DNA from: Beroe forskalii
Lineage: Eukaryota > Ctenophora > Nuda > Beroida > Beroidae
Direction: 5' to 3'
NCBI GenBank assembly: GCA_011033025.1
Contig: WFMF01000250.1
Span: 1-64,000 of the forward strand
Length of the DNA stretch: 64,000 nucleotides
Part shown: piece by piece, positions 41,385 through 55,800 of the stretch
How the letters are laid out: every line of letters starts with the position of its first letter
Numbering within the stretch: position 1 is the stretch's first letter
Translations under genes and position numbers: made by a program
Notes under the pieces: generated by a model
What the model was told of the DNA's origin: nothing
The model's input: only the letters and a program-made list of their open reading frames with translations
Database searches by the model: none

Positions 41385-44300
41385 GTATGTTGAGAAATTG
41401 GGAACAGTATTAAAAAGGCTTGGGTTCAGAGGAGTAGGGGGCGGTGATTGGGAGCAGGTTGAAAGGGGAGGGGTTGAGAGGGAGGGCTGAAAGTGGGCCG
41501 AGGTTGAAAGAGTATATGTTTTTGAAATTGCGAAACAAAAATTGACTTTCTGCTCATAATATGGAAACATCTGTGACTTTGACTTCTAAACGTTAAAAGG
41601 ATAATAATGATGTCCCATTGTTATAGTAATAGCTCAGTAACTGTTGTACGTGTTTGGGAAGCGCATGTTCTGGTAGTGAATTCCTTGGCAGTTGTCCAAT
41701 TCCAGTCTACACACAGAAGTCTTGTACTTGTTCGTGACCACACTTAAATGAGGCATTTACCCGACCACTCTCTTAGACACACACACACAGACACGCTGCC
41801 AATCGATTGTACCTGGTCTCATTGAAGCAGTAAGAGATTGCACCAGCCTCCATAACGTATTCTCAATATATAACGATGTTATTCATTATACCGTATAGAG
41901 GTATGAAACACTGCCAAGTTGTGATGGCTTGGCAACGTCCTGTACAGACGGTGGGTCATTTAGGACGTATCATCTCCTACAGATAGATTACGTGACCTAA
42001 TTACCGAGAGATGGTCTCTATCTACCTGCCACTGGCAAAGCAGCAGCTCCGCTTAATTAATATCATTGGACTAAAGGCTGGCGTAAGACAGCGCCTTCTC
42101 CTGGTATGGGTAGCTAAGCGATCTGGCCCCCTGCCAACACACCTGATAGCATTACAATGCTTAGATGTCTTGCATCATCCCCCCACACACATACACGGAG
42201 CGTGGGGAGAACTGCACGCGGTACAGTTGGCCTCAAAATACATACACATATAGTGTACAGTATACACATAATGTATACACAATACACATACAGTATACAT
42301 TGTACAGGGTACAGTATACACACATACTGTATACAGCATACAGTGTACAGTGTACACATACAGTATACAGTATACATACTGTGTACAGTATACACACATA
42401 CAGTATACAGTATACACGTACAGAATACATTATACACATACAGTATGCTCATACACATACACATACATCGTACACATAAAACTTTTGTCACTGAGTTGGG
42501 AGTTTGACTGCTTCTGACACTCAGACGGCCGCCAAGGCCTCTCATCACACAAGAAAATAATACTACAACCAACATGGCTAGCGGTCATGTGATTTCCTGA
42601 TTTCTGACACACACACAAGGTTTCAGGATGACGCCAATGTGTCGCATTGTTCCTGACATTCTCCCTCCCTTCTCTTCTCGTCTTTGGAATGTCGAGCATT
42701 TACTCAGACATTGGACGTCATTATACGAATTCCACAGAGACCTAAGTGTCGGATTAGCTTCACACAGTGATCTCAACATGACAAGTCAATGTCCCATGAC
42801 TTAACAGAATATATTAATCCTAAAGACGTTCCATTTCAAGTCCATGCTAAACGGTTAAACTTTTTGGACAATTCCCAAACAGATTTTCAAAAACAGGCCC
42901 TGGTATTTAAATTCCAGCTGATTTTCTCCGGCTTTGTTTCGCTCAGAGTTTTCTCCGTGCGTGCAGCTCTCTCTCTCCGATACATTGAATAACAACAACA
43001 ACAAGACAATGCGACCTGCTAATTGGTGGACAATACACGGAGTAGGGTGGGGTCGATACTCTCTCCCAGCCGGACATGTGTCATCACTGCAACTCCCTCG
43101 CTAGCTGGCAGCTCAGTTGGCAGGTCGAATAGTGTGGAAGACATGCCCTAATGTAAAATATACTGTACTTTCTCTCTCCCTTTCGAATAGTAGTAGTATA
43201 AAGAGAGGGTGGTAATGACGTCATCAACTCCTGTACCTGCCAGAAAATCTCTCTCTCTCTCTTCCCACGCTATTGAACTGCATCACAATGTGTGTACTAT
43301 GTAACACACCCACATTCAAACACCCACCCATCACAATATGTGTGTGTGGTACTTTGCAAGAGTCCTTTTAAACACCTTCCTTGCTGTCTAGGTTCTCTGT
43401 TACAAGACGTCTTCTAGATGCGTGTCTTAGGAGGTTTCTCTCTCTCAACTCTCTTCTTACGTCAGCAACCAAAACATCTCGCAGAATTTTCTGTCTCCCT
43501 CTCACAGCATTCAGCCCCGTCTCCCTCTCACAGACTGATTATCTGGTGAAGTTCTCCCCCCTTTTCTCACTAACTCCCCTGTATTCTCTGGAAGGCGGGT
43601 AAACCGTTGCCTGAGTAGCTGGGTGGAGTAGTGGGGTGTGTTGGCTTGGCTTGTCTCCAGCTCTGACAAAGTCTCCTGGCTTCACTCTCCCATATACTGA
43701 AAGAAGGAGAGGAGGGGCTTCCTATTACTCCTTTATAAATCTGGCTTCAAATACACACTAGCTGCTTCAAACACATTACACGGACCGGCTTCAATACAAG
43801 TATTATAACAAATACAGGCTTCCCCACTAGACCTCTTGTCATAATATGTCACAAAGCTCAGTGGCAACATGTCATGGGATGGCAACATGTCATGGGATGG
43901 CAACATGGGGTTGCATATCAGTGGTTTTATCAGCCTAGTTCCACCAACCATACATGCACGCTACAATTAGTGACTTCAAGAAGCAGATAAAATGAAAGGA
44001 GGAGGAGGAGGAGGAGGAAGCAAAGGAAATGAGAAGACACGTAAACAAAGCGAAGTCACGATATTTGCTGCAACCAAAAAAGACTCGGCCATAGGAAAAG
44101 TTTGACACGTACAATTAGAGTATCGGTTGTGGGTGACAGAGAGTGGGTGTGTTTCCAGGGCGTGTGACGTCACACCAAACACTGTCACACCAAACACACA
44201 CCAATAGCACACTCCCCGACCAATAGCACACTCCCCCGTGTCACACCAAACACACACCAATAGCACACTCCCCGTGACACATAGTGGCGACTGTATGCCG

Positions 44301-44560
44301 TGAGGGAGAGTGGACCCGTTAACAGGTGTTTCACACTTTCCCACCAGACTATAGGGGAGGAAGGGAGGGAGGGAAGGGTTTCCTGTTATCCACCAGTATG
44401 TGTATGTGTGTATGTTTGGGTGGTTAATGGCAGTGGGTATCTTAGATGGGATTAGAACGAAACTCTAAAGTGCCGGTATTGGAAAATTGGCGTTATAGGC
44501 TATCATAGCCCGATTGTTTCAATGTCAATTATAATAATCTGACGAATCGCTTTGTTTCAG
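41385..44560. other. Intron of PH-RasGEF with simple repeats
   Basis: Contains a TACACATACAGTATACAG microsatellite-like field (42233-42480), a CTCTCTC stretch (43247-43262), a GAGGAGGAG run (43998-44016) and a small CACACCAAACACACACCAATAGCACACTCC-type repeat broken over 44168-44270. No second gene is seen. Confidence 0.6.
42233..42480. repeat. TATACA/GTATAC low-complexity repeat
   Basis: Irregular tandem words ACAGTATACA, CATACAGTAT and TGTACAGTAT, self-complementary (GTATAC), which keep most frames open on both strands. Confidence 0.85.
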
Positions 44561-44692
44561 TACACGCGAGCTCCTAACGTGATGAGAATGATTGACTTCC
44601 ACATACACCTTCACACCTGCCTCTTTGGGAAGATGGTACTGTCAGAGCACAACATTGAGAAACGAGCGAAGATCATCAAACGGCTGATCACG
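44561..44692 (+). CDS. PH-RasGEF exon f: CDC25 domain
   Basis: Acceptor CTTTGTTTCAG, donor ATCACG|gtatgt, phase 0 at both ends. It encodes YTRAPNVMRMIDFHIHLHTC then LFGKMVLSEHNIEKRAKIIK and RLIT. The APNV----F-----W----IL----KRA--I--FI pattern of RasGEF domains is clear, although the usual Trp of the FN--S-WV block is Leu-Phe here. Confidence 0.93.
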
Positions 44693-47600
44693 GTATGTAG
44701 AAAACTATATTGCTTTTTTATTTAAAGTTTTATCAACTTCATATTATAATTATCCCATTTTTTACTACAATTTCCATTTTCGAATAATTTGTTATCAGTT
44801 TTTAAGCATGGTGTATGGGAATCCCTATTTGAAACTGTAATAATAATAATTTAAACTTTTATATTATAGTGGCACATCAACTTAAACTGTTGCTCTTAAA
44901 TTCCACCTAAAGTCCTACCCAAACCCTCCTCCTCCTTTCTAGTGATCCTCTTCTACAGAATCATTGCATTGTAAACATTCACTTGAAAACTCTTAAAAAA
45001 GCGACTAACGTCGCATTGTCGCGCCTTTGGATATTTCTATTCAAAGTTATTTTTGGTTTCTAATTTCTGCATCAACTTTACCTTTTCTGAGGAACCAAAT
45101 TATGATTTCTCATATTCAAGACATACTGATTAATTCATGTCGATCATTCATTCCATGAGAATATTGAGACCAATTATTCGCGACTATAATTACAACTTGA
45201 CGAAGTTTACAAGTCGCGTCTTGAATCAGGAGTTAGAATGAGAGCGGTTTTTGTAATCCTTCTGGATTTTCTTGGGCAACTTTGAAATTAGTCAGTATTT
45301 CAAACAATCCCTCAACACAATATATTCTCTGCTACTATAAACAACAGCAGTTCAATATTTGGTCGTTAGATAATAGTACGGAGTCATAACTTCATGATAA
45401 TTGCAAAGTCAGGATATAATAATTTATTACCATAATTAGAGATTTAAAGACAGTTCACCCAACTCCAAACCGAAATTCTGTTCCGTGGAAAACATTCAAT
45501 TGAGAGATGAATAAAGTTCTTTGAACGCTAAATAAGTAGTTATTGAGAAAACTGGGGCAATGATCATACTTTTACCGCGTTCTTGAGAAAGAAGATAAAT
45601 ATTCAACAGTCGTTTGTGGTTGGTCTTTGATGAAAAAGATGCTCTTGGATAAAGTACGCTCAACCTTATGCTTAGATTTCAGTTTGAGGCCTAGGAGAGA
45701 TGTAACTCACTGTACCTAAGAATGTAAATCGAGTCCTAATGTAACTGTACTTTAGATCGAGTCCTAAGAGAGAGACTGTACTTTAGTACTCTGAAACAAT
45801 CCCCTGCTTTCTGTACCACGAAGTGTCGGAGTGTGCTATGTGCTTTACTACTACCCTATACCTACAAGTCATGCTCCAGCGATATCCAGCTCCTTGTGAC
45901 GTCACTATCAAGGGTTTACATGGGGCGTTACTGACGTTGAATCGCGTGTTTTCCGCACGCAGCCCATCATACATGTTGACATGTTATATTTGATGTTGAC
46001 GGCTCCGGTGTGTATTTTTAGAAACTCCCTGCCATATAGTGCTCTTAAGGCGTTCCCTTTATTCAAACCTAAAATTAGGTTTCCTAATGTTTTGAATATT
46101 TTGAAAAAATTCTTCATTTTGAACTCTAAACATGTCAACAAGAGCAATAAATAATTTGCAATTGTTGAGTTTGGTCTCCTGCGCTGCGTACTTTTAATTA
46201 CCCCGAATTCCGCAAAAAGGCCGTTTATTCCCCCTCGTATTATACTGACTTCAACTGCAACTACAACTACTTTTACAGCTCTAGTGATAGGTTATATCGG
46301 GTCTGGGATTGTTATTAACGAGGTTTAGGCATATGAAAACATCAAAAGTTCCTGATTCTGCTGACCCCTTATAACTCGATATAGGCATAGATTGGAGTGT
46401 TGTTAGAGAGTGTACGTGTGCTGTATTTAAATCTATCCAGTATATCCTGAGTTACTGCCCTTTCTGGGAAACTCCTTTCAGCTGGCACAGCTCTGGGAAG
46501 AGTTGGCAGGGATCCAACGTGGTGCCAGTCAATTCCAGGCATAGGAAGTGTGGAGATTGGACTGCAGAAAAGAGTGTGTGTGTAAGATGGAGAAGAGGGC
46601 GTGTTGTTGGGGGAACCGGGAGTGTTGTAGGGAAGTGTTTTAGTCTGAGACTCAGAGAGTGAGTGCCCCTGACTGTCAACTGACTACTTTCAGTACTCAC
46701 CTAGAGCCATGCTCGGTACTCGGTAGTAAAGCAGTTTTAATTGATTCAGATTGAAATGTTCTCTCTTTTAATAAGATATACGCACTCTGTATCTCAATAC
46801 AGTGCAGAAGAGATGAGCTATGTGTAGCGTGTGTACTGCAGTATAAAAGTGCAGATGGTTCTCAGTAATGGTGTTGCAAGAGTGTGTGTGGAATATGTCG
46901 TCATCGCGATGGATTGCAAACACCCTGCTGTAAATGGGCCTCACTACCACACATTATTATGACGTCACCACCCTCCTATAACACCCCTCCCTTTTCTCTC
47001 TTGTGATGGAATATATTATGATAATATATCACAACAGTAGGGGGCGGGTGTGAGCAAATTATCATTACTATTGTTATATGATCACTGTACACCCTGTTCT
47101 CTGCAGAGATGTGCACTGTTGTTGTATACTAGCTCCACACATTGTGTGTACTCTCGAGAGAACTTGTCATCTTTGGCACGTGTCCAACTCTCACTCTCAC
47201 TACGAGACGTGTCCTTTGTGACGTCACACAATCACTCCAGTAATAGAGCCCCATCTTCTTCTTCTCCTAGGTGTGAGAGGGGAGCAAACGTGGCATATAA
47301 TATATCTGTAAATCATTAACATATATTATGACTATATACGAATATGCTAGTATTATGTGCGGGTGTGAAAGGGGATCAGAGCCAAGGGATTGCTACGTCA
47401 CCAACACCTTACAACCATCATCATCATGGGGTCCACCTGTGAGACAACCACGTCATCTTCTCATCTATTCCAGCTGTAGTGACTTCGTCATCCTCTCATC
47501 TATTCCAGCTGTAGTGACTTCGTCATCCCCTCAGCTACTCCAAGTGTTGTGACTTCGTCATCTTCTCAGCTACTTCAGCTGTAGTGACTTCGTCATCCTC

Positions 47601-49413
47601 TCAGCTACTCCAAGTGTTGTGAAATCGTCATCCTCTTATCTACTCCAAGTGTTGTGACTCCGTCATCTTCTCATCTATTCCAGCTGTAGTGACTTCGTCA
47701 TCTTCTCAGCTACTCCAGCTGTAGTGAGTTTGTCATCTTCTCATCTACTCCAGCTGTAGTGACTCCGTCATCCTCTCGTCTACTCCAGCTGTAGTGACTT
47801 CGTCATCCCCTCAGCTACTCCAAGTGTTGTGATTTCATCACGTCTATTGGGGGTGGTTGTGTTGGTCCCTGGTGTGATGATGATATCACTGTGGGCGGGG
47901 TGGTGACTTAGCAGACTGCTGCTGAGTGGTGCTGCTGCAGTATCCTCACTGAATGTTGCGAAACATCCACTGTATAGAGAATGTATAGAGAATGTATAGA
48001 GAATGTATGCTGATGGTGTTACGCGTACATACACGTGCGAAATTATGGCGTTTACAAGGTTTTAAAAGTTTAAAATTTTGTGTTTATGCATTTGTTTGCC
48101 TGATTGAGCTTCCACCAAGATGAATTTCTCAGAAAAGCAGCTGGGCCACACACAATTGTGAGATATAGCAGCTAGGAGGAGGAGAGGCTTGTTATTGATG
48201 ATATCAGCCCCCTCTCCCTACACAGGTGTTATTGTGTTGCGGCACTATTATCAGCAGCCAGAAGCTGCTTTATATCATGTGAGGGGAGGGTGTGGTCACC
48301 TCTACATGAGGGTAGCGGTATTTTGGGAGGGTCTTTTTGTTGCGAAACCAGAGACAAGCCAGAGCTAGGTGTCAAGTTATACTGTATATATCGTAGTAAG
48401 GCAAACATGTTATTATCTTGGCGCTTATACCGCCTCACTGTAGGGTTGTAATCAAATTAAAACGGGCACGCGACGAAATTCTGCAAAACGGAATTGTGTA
48501 CGCACTTTTAACGCTTCACTTCTTAATCGGAATACGTTGAACACTTTCAAATTGCAATCAGTCTTGAAACCCCTAAATAATGAGTCATGAATGGTTTCGT
48601 AAGCTCGTAAGATTAATTATTTTGCAATCATAGGTATGTGCAACATTCCTTTGATTCCAATGATCGCTGAGATTCAATATAAATACGATCATAAAACGAG
48701 CTTCAGTGTGCGTTGTTTCGCAATTCTGTAAGATTCTGTAGAATCCATCTGTCAGATAACTAATGTTTCATGACATATCCTCTATATCATTTCTCCCTGA
48801 CAACCCATTTACTCCTCTATAATATGCAAATTAACTATCTAGTCTAGACCACGACAAAACTTCCACCGACCTTTTTGCGCCACCCATATAATACTTACCT
48901 ATTTATTTATCTTTGACACACCTCACTAATCACTTAAAACTCCGCCTAGCTATTTAGCTCGACACCTCACCTCTTGGATATAAACTACTCTTCTATTATT
49001 TAGCTCCTCTGTCCATTAAAAGATAACTATTAACTTGGCTCCATCTCATCATCCGAACCACACCCAAATTCTCTGTATCTCACCGTTTTTCCTTTAATCG
49101 CATTGTCACTGTCTAGCACCCTTCTTCATTTGTCGATAATTCACTTGAACATTCCCATTCCTACTTAATCGTCATCTACTCTCAAAATGGGAAGACACAT
49201 TGCCTCTGAAAGGGTAAGAGAGTCCCTGAAAACCAACCCTTATCCTGCTAAATATCTCTCCGCAGTTCCTCACTTTTATAATCTAATCCCTCCATCCCTT
49301 CCCCAGACCCTCTCCCAGTCCCATCATCCCGTGACCCTCGTTCTCTGTTCCCCAGATCTCCCTCAATCCCTTTCCAATCCCATAACCCATTCCTCATTAC
49401 CTCATCTCCCCAG
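44693..49413. other. Intron of PH-RasGEF with minisatellite
   Basis: 4.7 kb. Apart from the 35-bp minisatellite at 47.4-47.8 kb and a triplicated 13-mer GAGAATGTATAGA near 47979-48005, nothing is recognised. Confidence 0.55.
47440..47835. repeat. 35-bp minisatellite in intron
   Basis: About eleven units of TCCAGCTGTAGTGACTTCGT followed by CATCYTCTCAKCTAY. CAGCTG and GTTGTG unit types alternate, giving a higher-order mixture. There are no spacers of differing sequence, so it is not CRISPR-like. Confidence 0.9.
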
Positions 49414-49581
49414 ATCGCTGACGAATGCCGGAACCTCAATAACTTCGAAACAGTGAACACGATCATAACTTGCCTGAGCATGGACGCCATCTACCGGCTT
49501 GCTAAGACCTGGGAACTGCTGAGCAGCTCCACTAGGAAGATATTCACAGACCTCTCCAACCTCGTCCACCCGCGCATGGAA
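49414..49581 (+). CDS. PH-RasGEF exon g: CDC25 catalytic core
   Basis: Acceptor CATCTCCCCAG, donor ATGGAA|gtatgt, phase 0. It encodes IADECRNLNNFETVNTIITC then LSMDAIYRLAKTWELLSSST and RKIFTDLSNLVHPRME. The block A--CR-LNNF-----I---L----I-RL--TWE is the structural core of Ras exchange factors, containing the first part of the nucleotide-displacing helical region. With exon f this is a near-certain RasGEF assignment. Confidence 0.95.
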
Positions 49582-50686
49582 GTATGTCTCATGTAAACAT
49601 GTTTGGGACGGGGGATTTCCTATTGGGGGCAAAATTTATAGTTGGAATGATGATGCTAGTCGCTATTATATTCAACAAAAAGAAAAAACGTGGCAATGTG
49701 AAACCGACTAAAAAAGTTGGTAGTCCTTACTAATTTTGAAAGTGAATCAAAACATCAACTTTGTGAGGCTCAGTTGAAATTGGGCAAAAATTGATAAAAT
49801 GCAATCGGGCCCTCCCAAGTAAGCAAGTAGTATACAGTTTATAAACGGGATAAGCCTGCAGCACGTGGCTGGCAATGTGCCGAGTTGTTTTGGTGAGCTG
49901 GCAGTCGTAGAATGTTTTTAAAGTGAATCAATATCATTTCTGGGCCCAAATCAATTACGTGTTTCAAACCCAAGAAATGTTTTAATTGACAGTCAAAGTA
50001 TTTGACTGTCAAATCTATCATTTTCAAACTCACGTACGTTTTCTAACCCACGTACGTTTTAATAATGTCAGAAGTAAAAGTAACTGTCTTGATTCGGTAC
50101 CAGGTACTTACAAGAGTTTTGTAAGCTCATTTAAAACCCATCATTTTGTGGGAGTCAGTTGGTCGGAGAGTTAGATTAAACTCATCACCCCATTTAGATG
50201 AGCCTGGGTATCACGAGGTCTCTCATTAGCATGCCGTCACCTTGACACCTCTCTCACTGCGGGGCCCTGGACTGTGGCTCCAACGGAGAGCGCTGCCAAG
50301 AAAACAACCCTAATTGCGTGCATGCCCCATCCTCATTATATTACACAGCCTCACAACACATATATTGAATATTATGCTGGAGCTGATATAGATCTATATA
50401 TGTGTGTTATATTGAAGTGTGTACAAGCTTCATCAAATCTTGGCAGCAGTCTCACTTGGCAGAGGAATGTTCGAAGGATTTAAACACAGACCTTTCAAAG
50501 CTTACTAAAAGTGTCGTGATCCATCACATGATATGTATGGTGCTTTGTTACAATTACTATTTGTTTGTTTCGTATCCCCTGGCATCGCTCAGTATATTTA
50601 TATTACGTAAATCTGGCACTATTAAACCCTTTGTGTTGAATGGTCCAGTACTCAACAGAGTTTAATAGTTTAGAGAGAGTGAGCAT

Positions 50687-50693
<7 letters not shown>

Positions 50694-50720
<27 letters not shown>
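50694..50720. repeat. (TG)n microsatellite
   Basis: About 13 uninterrupted TG units. The sequence quality seems to change shortly after it. Confidence 0.95.
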
Positions 50721-50721
<1 letters not shown>

Positions 50722-51939
50722 TCATTTTAATGTTGAACGTTATCGTGGCTGATATCATGGCTGAGTTGTGAGGTGGCAATCAACATTCTCAGATTAAATT
50801 TTGTACCCCTTTTTATTAAAAAATTATAATTTGGTTGGGGTTTAAAAAGGAAAAATGCACCTTGTTGTGCCTTTCTTCTAAATTTTTCCCAATACTAAAA
50901 GAAACCCCTTAGTTCCCCAAAAAGTATTTTCCCCAGCGCCCCGGCAAAGTGCACCTCCCTTAAACAATTACACAGCACTTTTGATCCCCGTTGCCAAAGA
51001 CAACAACCAAAAGTCAACCTGTACACTTTCAAAATTTATACCACCAAAAAAAATACAAAGCACCACCTAAACCAATTTTTTAACCCATTCAAAAGGGGTT
51101 CGCAATGACGCTTGGGGAAAATTTTCCCAAGCACTTTATTTGGGAAGGGAATCTTAAAATTTAAAAAAAAAAGTGTTTTAGAAATTCAAAAATAGCCATA
51201 GAGGAAAAAATTATCATATGGCAAAATTCTCCTAATTTCATCAATGGAAAAAACGTTTGGGGACCGTGAAGGTTTTTAAATTATTTATGCCCCTAAGGTC
51301 ACCTTACTAATCACTTTCATTGTTTTGTGGGACAAAGCTTTTGTGTTGTAATGGCCCCTCGGTATTACAACACTATAGATGAGACAGCGCTACACACGTC
51401 CTTTTCATGGAACTATAATGCTTTCGTAACAGCATGATTTCACCATTCATTGTTTTTGTTTTATTATTATAAGCAAACAACAGAGTTACGCAATATAGAT
51501 GTATATATATATAGATGTATACAGAACTCCTATAGAACAGGGCTTTGTTTTAAGGTTGGATAATGCGGGACTAAATCATCAAAGTGTGGGTATTGTTCCT
51601 CCCCTCCGCGTCATCAATATATGAGGGCGTGTTCCACAATATAACCCTGCTCCTTTAGGGCATCCCGTAGATATAAAACTTACAACACGTACACTGGACC
51701 AGTATCACACACCGTTACGAGGTATTAATTATTATCGGCAATTTCCTGAAGACAATTCCTGAAAACCCACGTACAGTCCTCAGAATATTTCCATTTATCC
51801 CTGGAAACTGTGTTTCACAGAGTTTTGTTATAAGACGTAAAATAAGTTGTCCCAAGTTGGAGGAAAATGGAAATGACTGCCTAACCACTTGTTTTTGGTG
51901 AGCAGTAACGAATTCTGATCACTGATCACCACCTCTCAA

Positions 51940-52800
51940 CCGGGGATGGTGGCAACTCTCCAAAACCAGTCGAGTATTCCATGATACATTATCTCATCAG
52001 CAGCTGGAGGAAGACGGTCTGTAATCAGGGTGAGGGGGAAATGATTCAGCAGCAAATCACCCAGAAGTAGCAAAAGCAGTTTCATTATCAGAGATCACCA
52101 ACCCTTGCCACACGAGGCTGGTGGCAACTCTCCAAAACCCTGAAAATTCCACTGCATTACATATCACTTTCTCATCAGCTGCTGGGAGAAGATGGTTAAG
52201 AGTGAGGGAGTTATTCAGCAGCGATATGAATGATGCAAACCAGCCAAAAGTAGCAAAAGCAGTTTCATTAATATCCTGGCCACGCGAGGATGGTTGCAAA
52301 ACTCAAAGTATTCCACTTCATTACATATCACTTTCTCATCGGCTGCGGGGGGAAGAGTGAGGAAGTGATGGGGGAGAAGATGGTCTGCAATCAGGAGTGA
52401 GGGGGAAATGATTCAGCTGCAGGATGGATGATGCAAAGCACCCAAAAGTAACAAAAGCAGTTTCATTATCTCCTGGCCTCACGAGGGTTTTGGCAACTCT
52501 CCAAAACTCGGAGTATTCCACTGCATTGCATATCATAGTATCTGTCAATTGCCAGGTTTCACAACACCTAATAAAACATGCGAGCTTCACTGTTCTGTAC
52601 TTTCAAATTACCATCAGTACAGTCATTTCATTTTTCTAACAGCCAATCGAAATGTAGAATCACACGTCTTCTCATCAGCTCAGCTGGGGGAAGAGGATGG
52701 TCTGCAATCAGGGAGTAAGGGGAAGTGATTCAGCAGCGCGGGATGAATGAGGCAAACCACCCAAAAGTAGCAAAAGCAGTTTAATTATCTCCTGGCAACG
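51940..52800. repeat. ~190-bp tandem repeat, four to five diverged copies
   Basis: GGCAACTCTCCAAAACTC-type words with TATTCCACTGCATTACATAT, CTTTCTCATCAGCTGCTGGG and AAAAGTAGCAAAAGCAGTTT recur in the same order at about 51950, 52110, 52290, 52490 and 52670. Unit lengths vary through indels. Confidence 0.8.
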
Positions 52801-55800
52801 CTTACCATAACAATATGTGCAGGGTTGTGTGTGCAGCACATGTTATTATCACGAAGTGTAAGGCGCATGTGATGCGACCCAGCTGTGTTTCAAATGTGAC
52901 CTCATCCGACGCCCACAGACTACTATATCCACTAATTTGATGACAAATTCTTTAGACTCATTGGCTAGACTTATTTGCGGAGATTAAACTCCCCTAGCTA
53001 GCCTCTCACCTGGAGATTTGCCCTGTAGTCAGCTATAATATCAGTAGTAAACATAACATCAGAATGGGAGCACGTGAGTGGACTGATATACACTAAAGCT
53101 AGAGGAAATGAGGCTTTCGTCTTACTTTCTGGTTTCTATCTGCAAGAAATAGCACTTCATTATGATATTGGAACATAGCCAAACAACATTCCTTTTTTTC
53201 GTTAATATTTATGCTTCCATGCCCATAAATGGTCATAAATAGCAGGTTTCTGTAAAATCGATAGAATAACTTTAAAATACACGTTGTTTTTTGTAGGTAT
53301 TTCAATTATCACTCTCAACACTATTGGATAGAATTAGCGCACTGCACACCGTACAAGCTACATGCAGCAGGTACATCATTCACAACCCTGAATAAGATGT
53401 GATGGTGGATCTTTCTAAAGATTGAGATTGGATGATAATTGATACTTAGATACTTTCAAAGTAATATGGTTGCTTAAATCACGGGCCCAGTATCCAATGT
53501 GAGATCATATCACTGTATCATTCCACAGTGCAGAAGCGCTGCAATATAATCAACCCATGTCTGTATTGTTAAAAGCGATATTCTCTCCTATAACCGTGGC
53601 TTCAAAATTCGAATCTAAAGTCTCTAAGATTTTAAGACCATCGTCTCGTGACCATTTTAGAAGACTGTAAAAAATAATAATAGCATCTTAAATTCATCTT
53701 GATCTTGTTTCCTTGTCATGTGTCAAAACACTCTGCATTTACACTGCTGTATTTGCACTGCTGTATTTGCACTAATAATTCATTTGCCTCAATACAGTGT
53801 CTCTTCTAGAGTGTGTAGGTACATAAATTGATCGAATTTCTTTGTCTTTTTAGATGCTATGAAATATGTGTATTGTGTAAGTCAGTATGTTGGAATATAT
53901 AACATTTAATGACCGTTTAGTGAACAGCAGGGTACGTTTTAATCGGTAGTCCGTCGTAAAATGTAAAACCATATACTCGAACTCTGGAACACACTGGAGA
54001 TCGTACTTTTACTGGAGATGGTAAAATACAGAGTAATATTATATTGAAAAAGGTCATTGAAGAAGAAATAATTGAGAAAATTCCGATTGTGATAAAATGC
54101 GATCGAGCTATTTCAAAAATGGCATTTTGTGTGCCCTGGTTACCTATTATTTTGGTGAAATACGGCGAAAATCCTGCACTTTGTCTCTCTCTGCACCAAA
54201 TTCCTGGGATACCTTCGAGTGTTATTGTTATTAATCGGCCGGGGGATGTTTACATATTTTGTATACAGTGAAATGAGAGAATGTCGCAATATACGGTGAG
54301 ATCACGTACACTCAGCAGCAGCTGTTGCAAGAGGCTATGCGTTGTGTGTGGAGGTGGTCGCTGGTCCCTATTATCACGAACAGTATGCCAATTGACAGTT
54401 TACACGTGTCTTAAATACACGCATGTACATTCTGAATACACTTATACAATGTACAGTGTACACACGAACATTCATGCACAGTTACAATGTACTGGCGTAC
54501 ATCTGATATTTTTTACACGTGTTCATGGCACAATTGTACACAGAATGTATTTAAGCTTGCACCTAAATATTGTACACTCTAATACGCGTGCGTACACACA
54601 GAGACACGAAAATATTTTATCCAAGGACCAAGTTCAATTAATGTTACAACATTAATGATTAAATTATTCAAAGTAGCTTTTTCAAGTTACGCGACCTTCT
54701 TGCGCTATCTACCCTTAAATATATAACATTTTAACGTGTCAAATTTATCCAATGTAATTGTACCAGTTCGTTTAAATTGTACCGAGAACTTTGTTTTCGA
54801 TGAATTTGAGCGCGAGTCTAACATACATATATAGCTCAAGGCGGCTATACGCCGTGCACGAGAAATAGGCGGTTCAACGTCATCAACTCACTACATCACG
54901 CTCTGATAATGACGCCAACTATACCACCTATTCCTCGTCCTCGACGACTAATGAGAGATAAGCGTATACAAGTTGAGAAGTGTTTCCCGGCGAGAATATG
55001 ATGGCTAAACGTTGAAAGCTAAATACCGACTACCGAGCTTAAATTCTCCTGAACACATCACATCATAATATAGTTCACTAAGTTAACGTGTAGTGCAGTA
55101 GGACTCGACCTAGCTCTTGATATAAGTGAGCTCCAGAGTATAGAGAATTTGTGTTACGCGGAATTAGGAGCTCACTGTGTTATTATTGAGAACCTCCGCT
55201 ACAGCAGTCTACTGCTGATATGGGTCACTGCTGATGGGGTTAGGTTTTACTCATGACAAAGTGTCATCTTTGCTAAATTCCTGTCAAGAATTCCTATATA
55301 TGATGGATATACCAATTTGTTCAGTGAAGCTATAACTTATAAGTTTGAACGTTACTGGAATAACCCTTAGGCAAAATATTTGAGGAATGAAGGGAAATGA
55401 AAACTCGATTGCTTCCTTTTATAGAACTTACCTATGATAACTACGTAACGCTGTTCCGTGGTAGTCATTTCAATCGCACTTGGGTATTAATAAACGCCCG
55501 TATCTCTCATCCCCACATAATACATATATCAGGGCGTGACGAGCGGTATATCCTAATTTAAGGTTCATTAAGTTTGTTGTGCTTCCACAAAGCTGGCAAT
55601 TAATCAGGCAGGAAGAGAGGGAGAGGAGAGGTCACGTGGACAAACCTCGGGGGCTCCATCTGCCGGATAATATCTCCTCCTCTCTCTCACTGCTTTATAT
55701 AGAGGAGTACTAGCGGCCAATTAGAGTCCTCATTACACTCCATTTCCCTCCTGAGATCCACCACCGTGGACAGTGATCTCTGGGGATGTATATCTTGTGT

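Noticed and set aside
42157-42575. Cys/Tyr-rich frames on both strands over the 42-kb repeat
   Set aside because: Products of the TATACA/TGTACA low-complexity tract.
47440-47835. Regularly spaced repeat that could suggest a CRISPR array
   Set aside because: Units are contiguous with no unique spacers, and the locus is a eukaryotic intron; it is a minisatellite.
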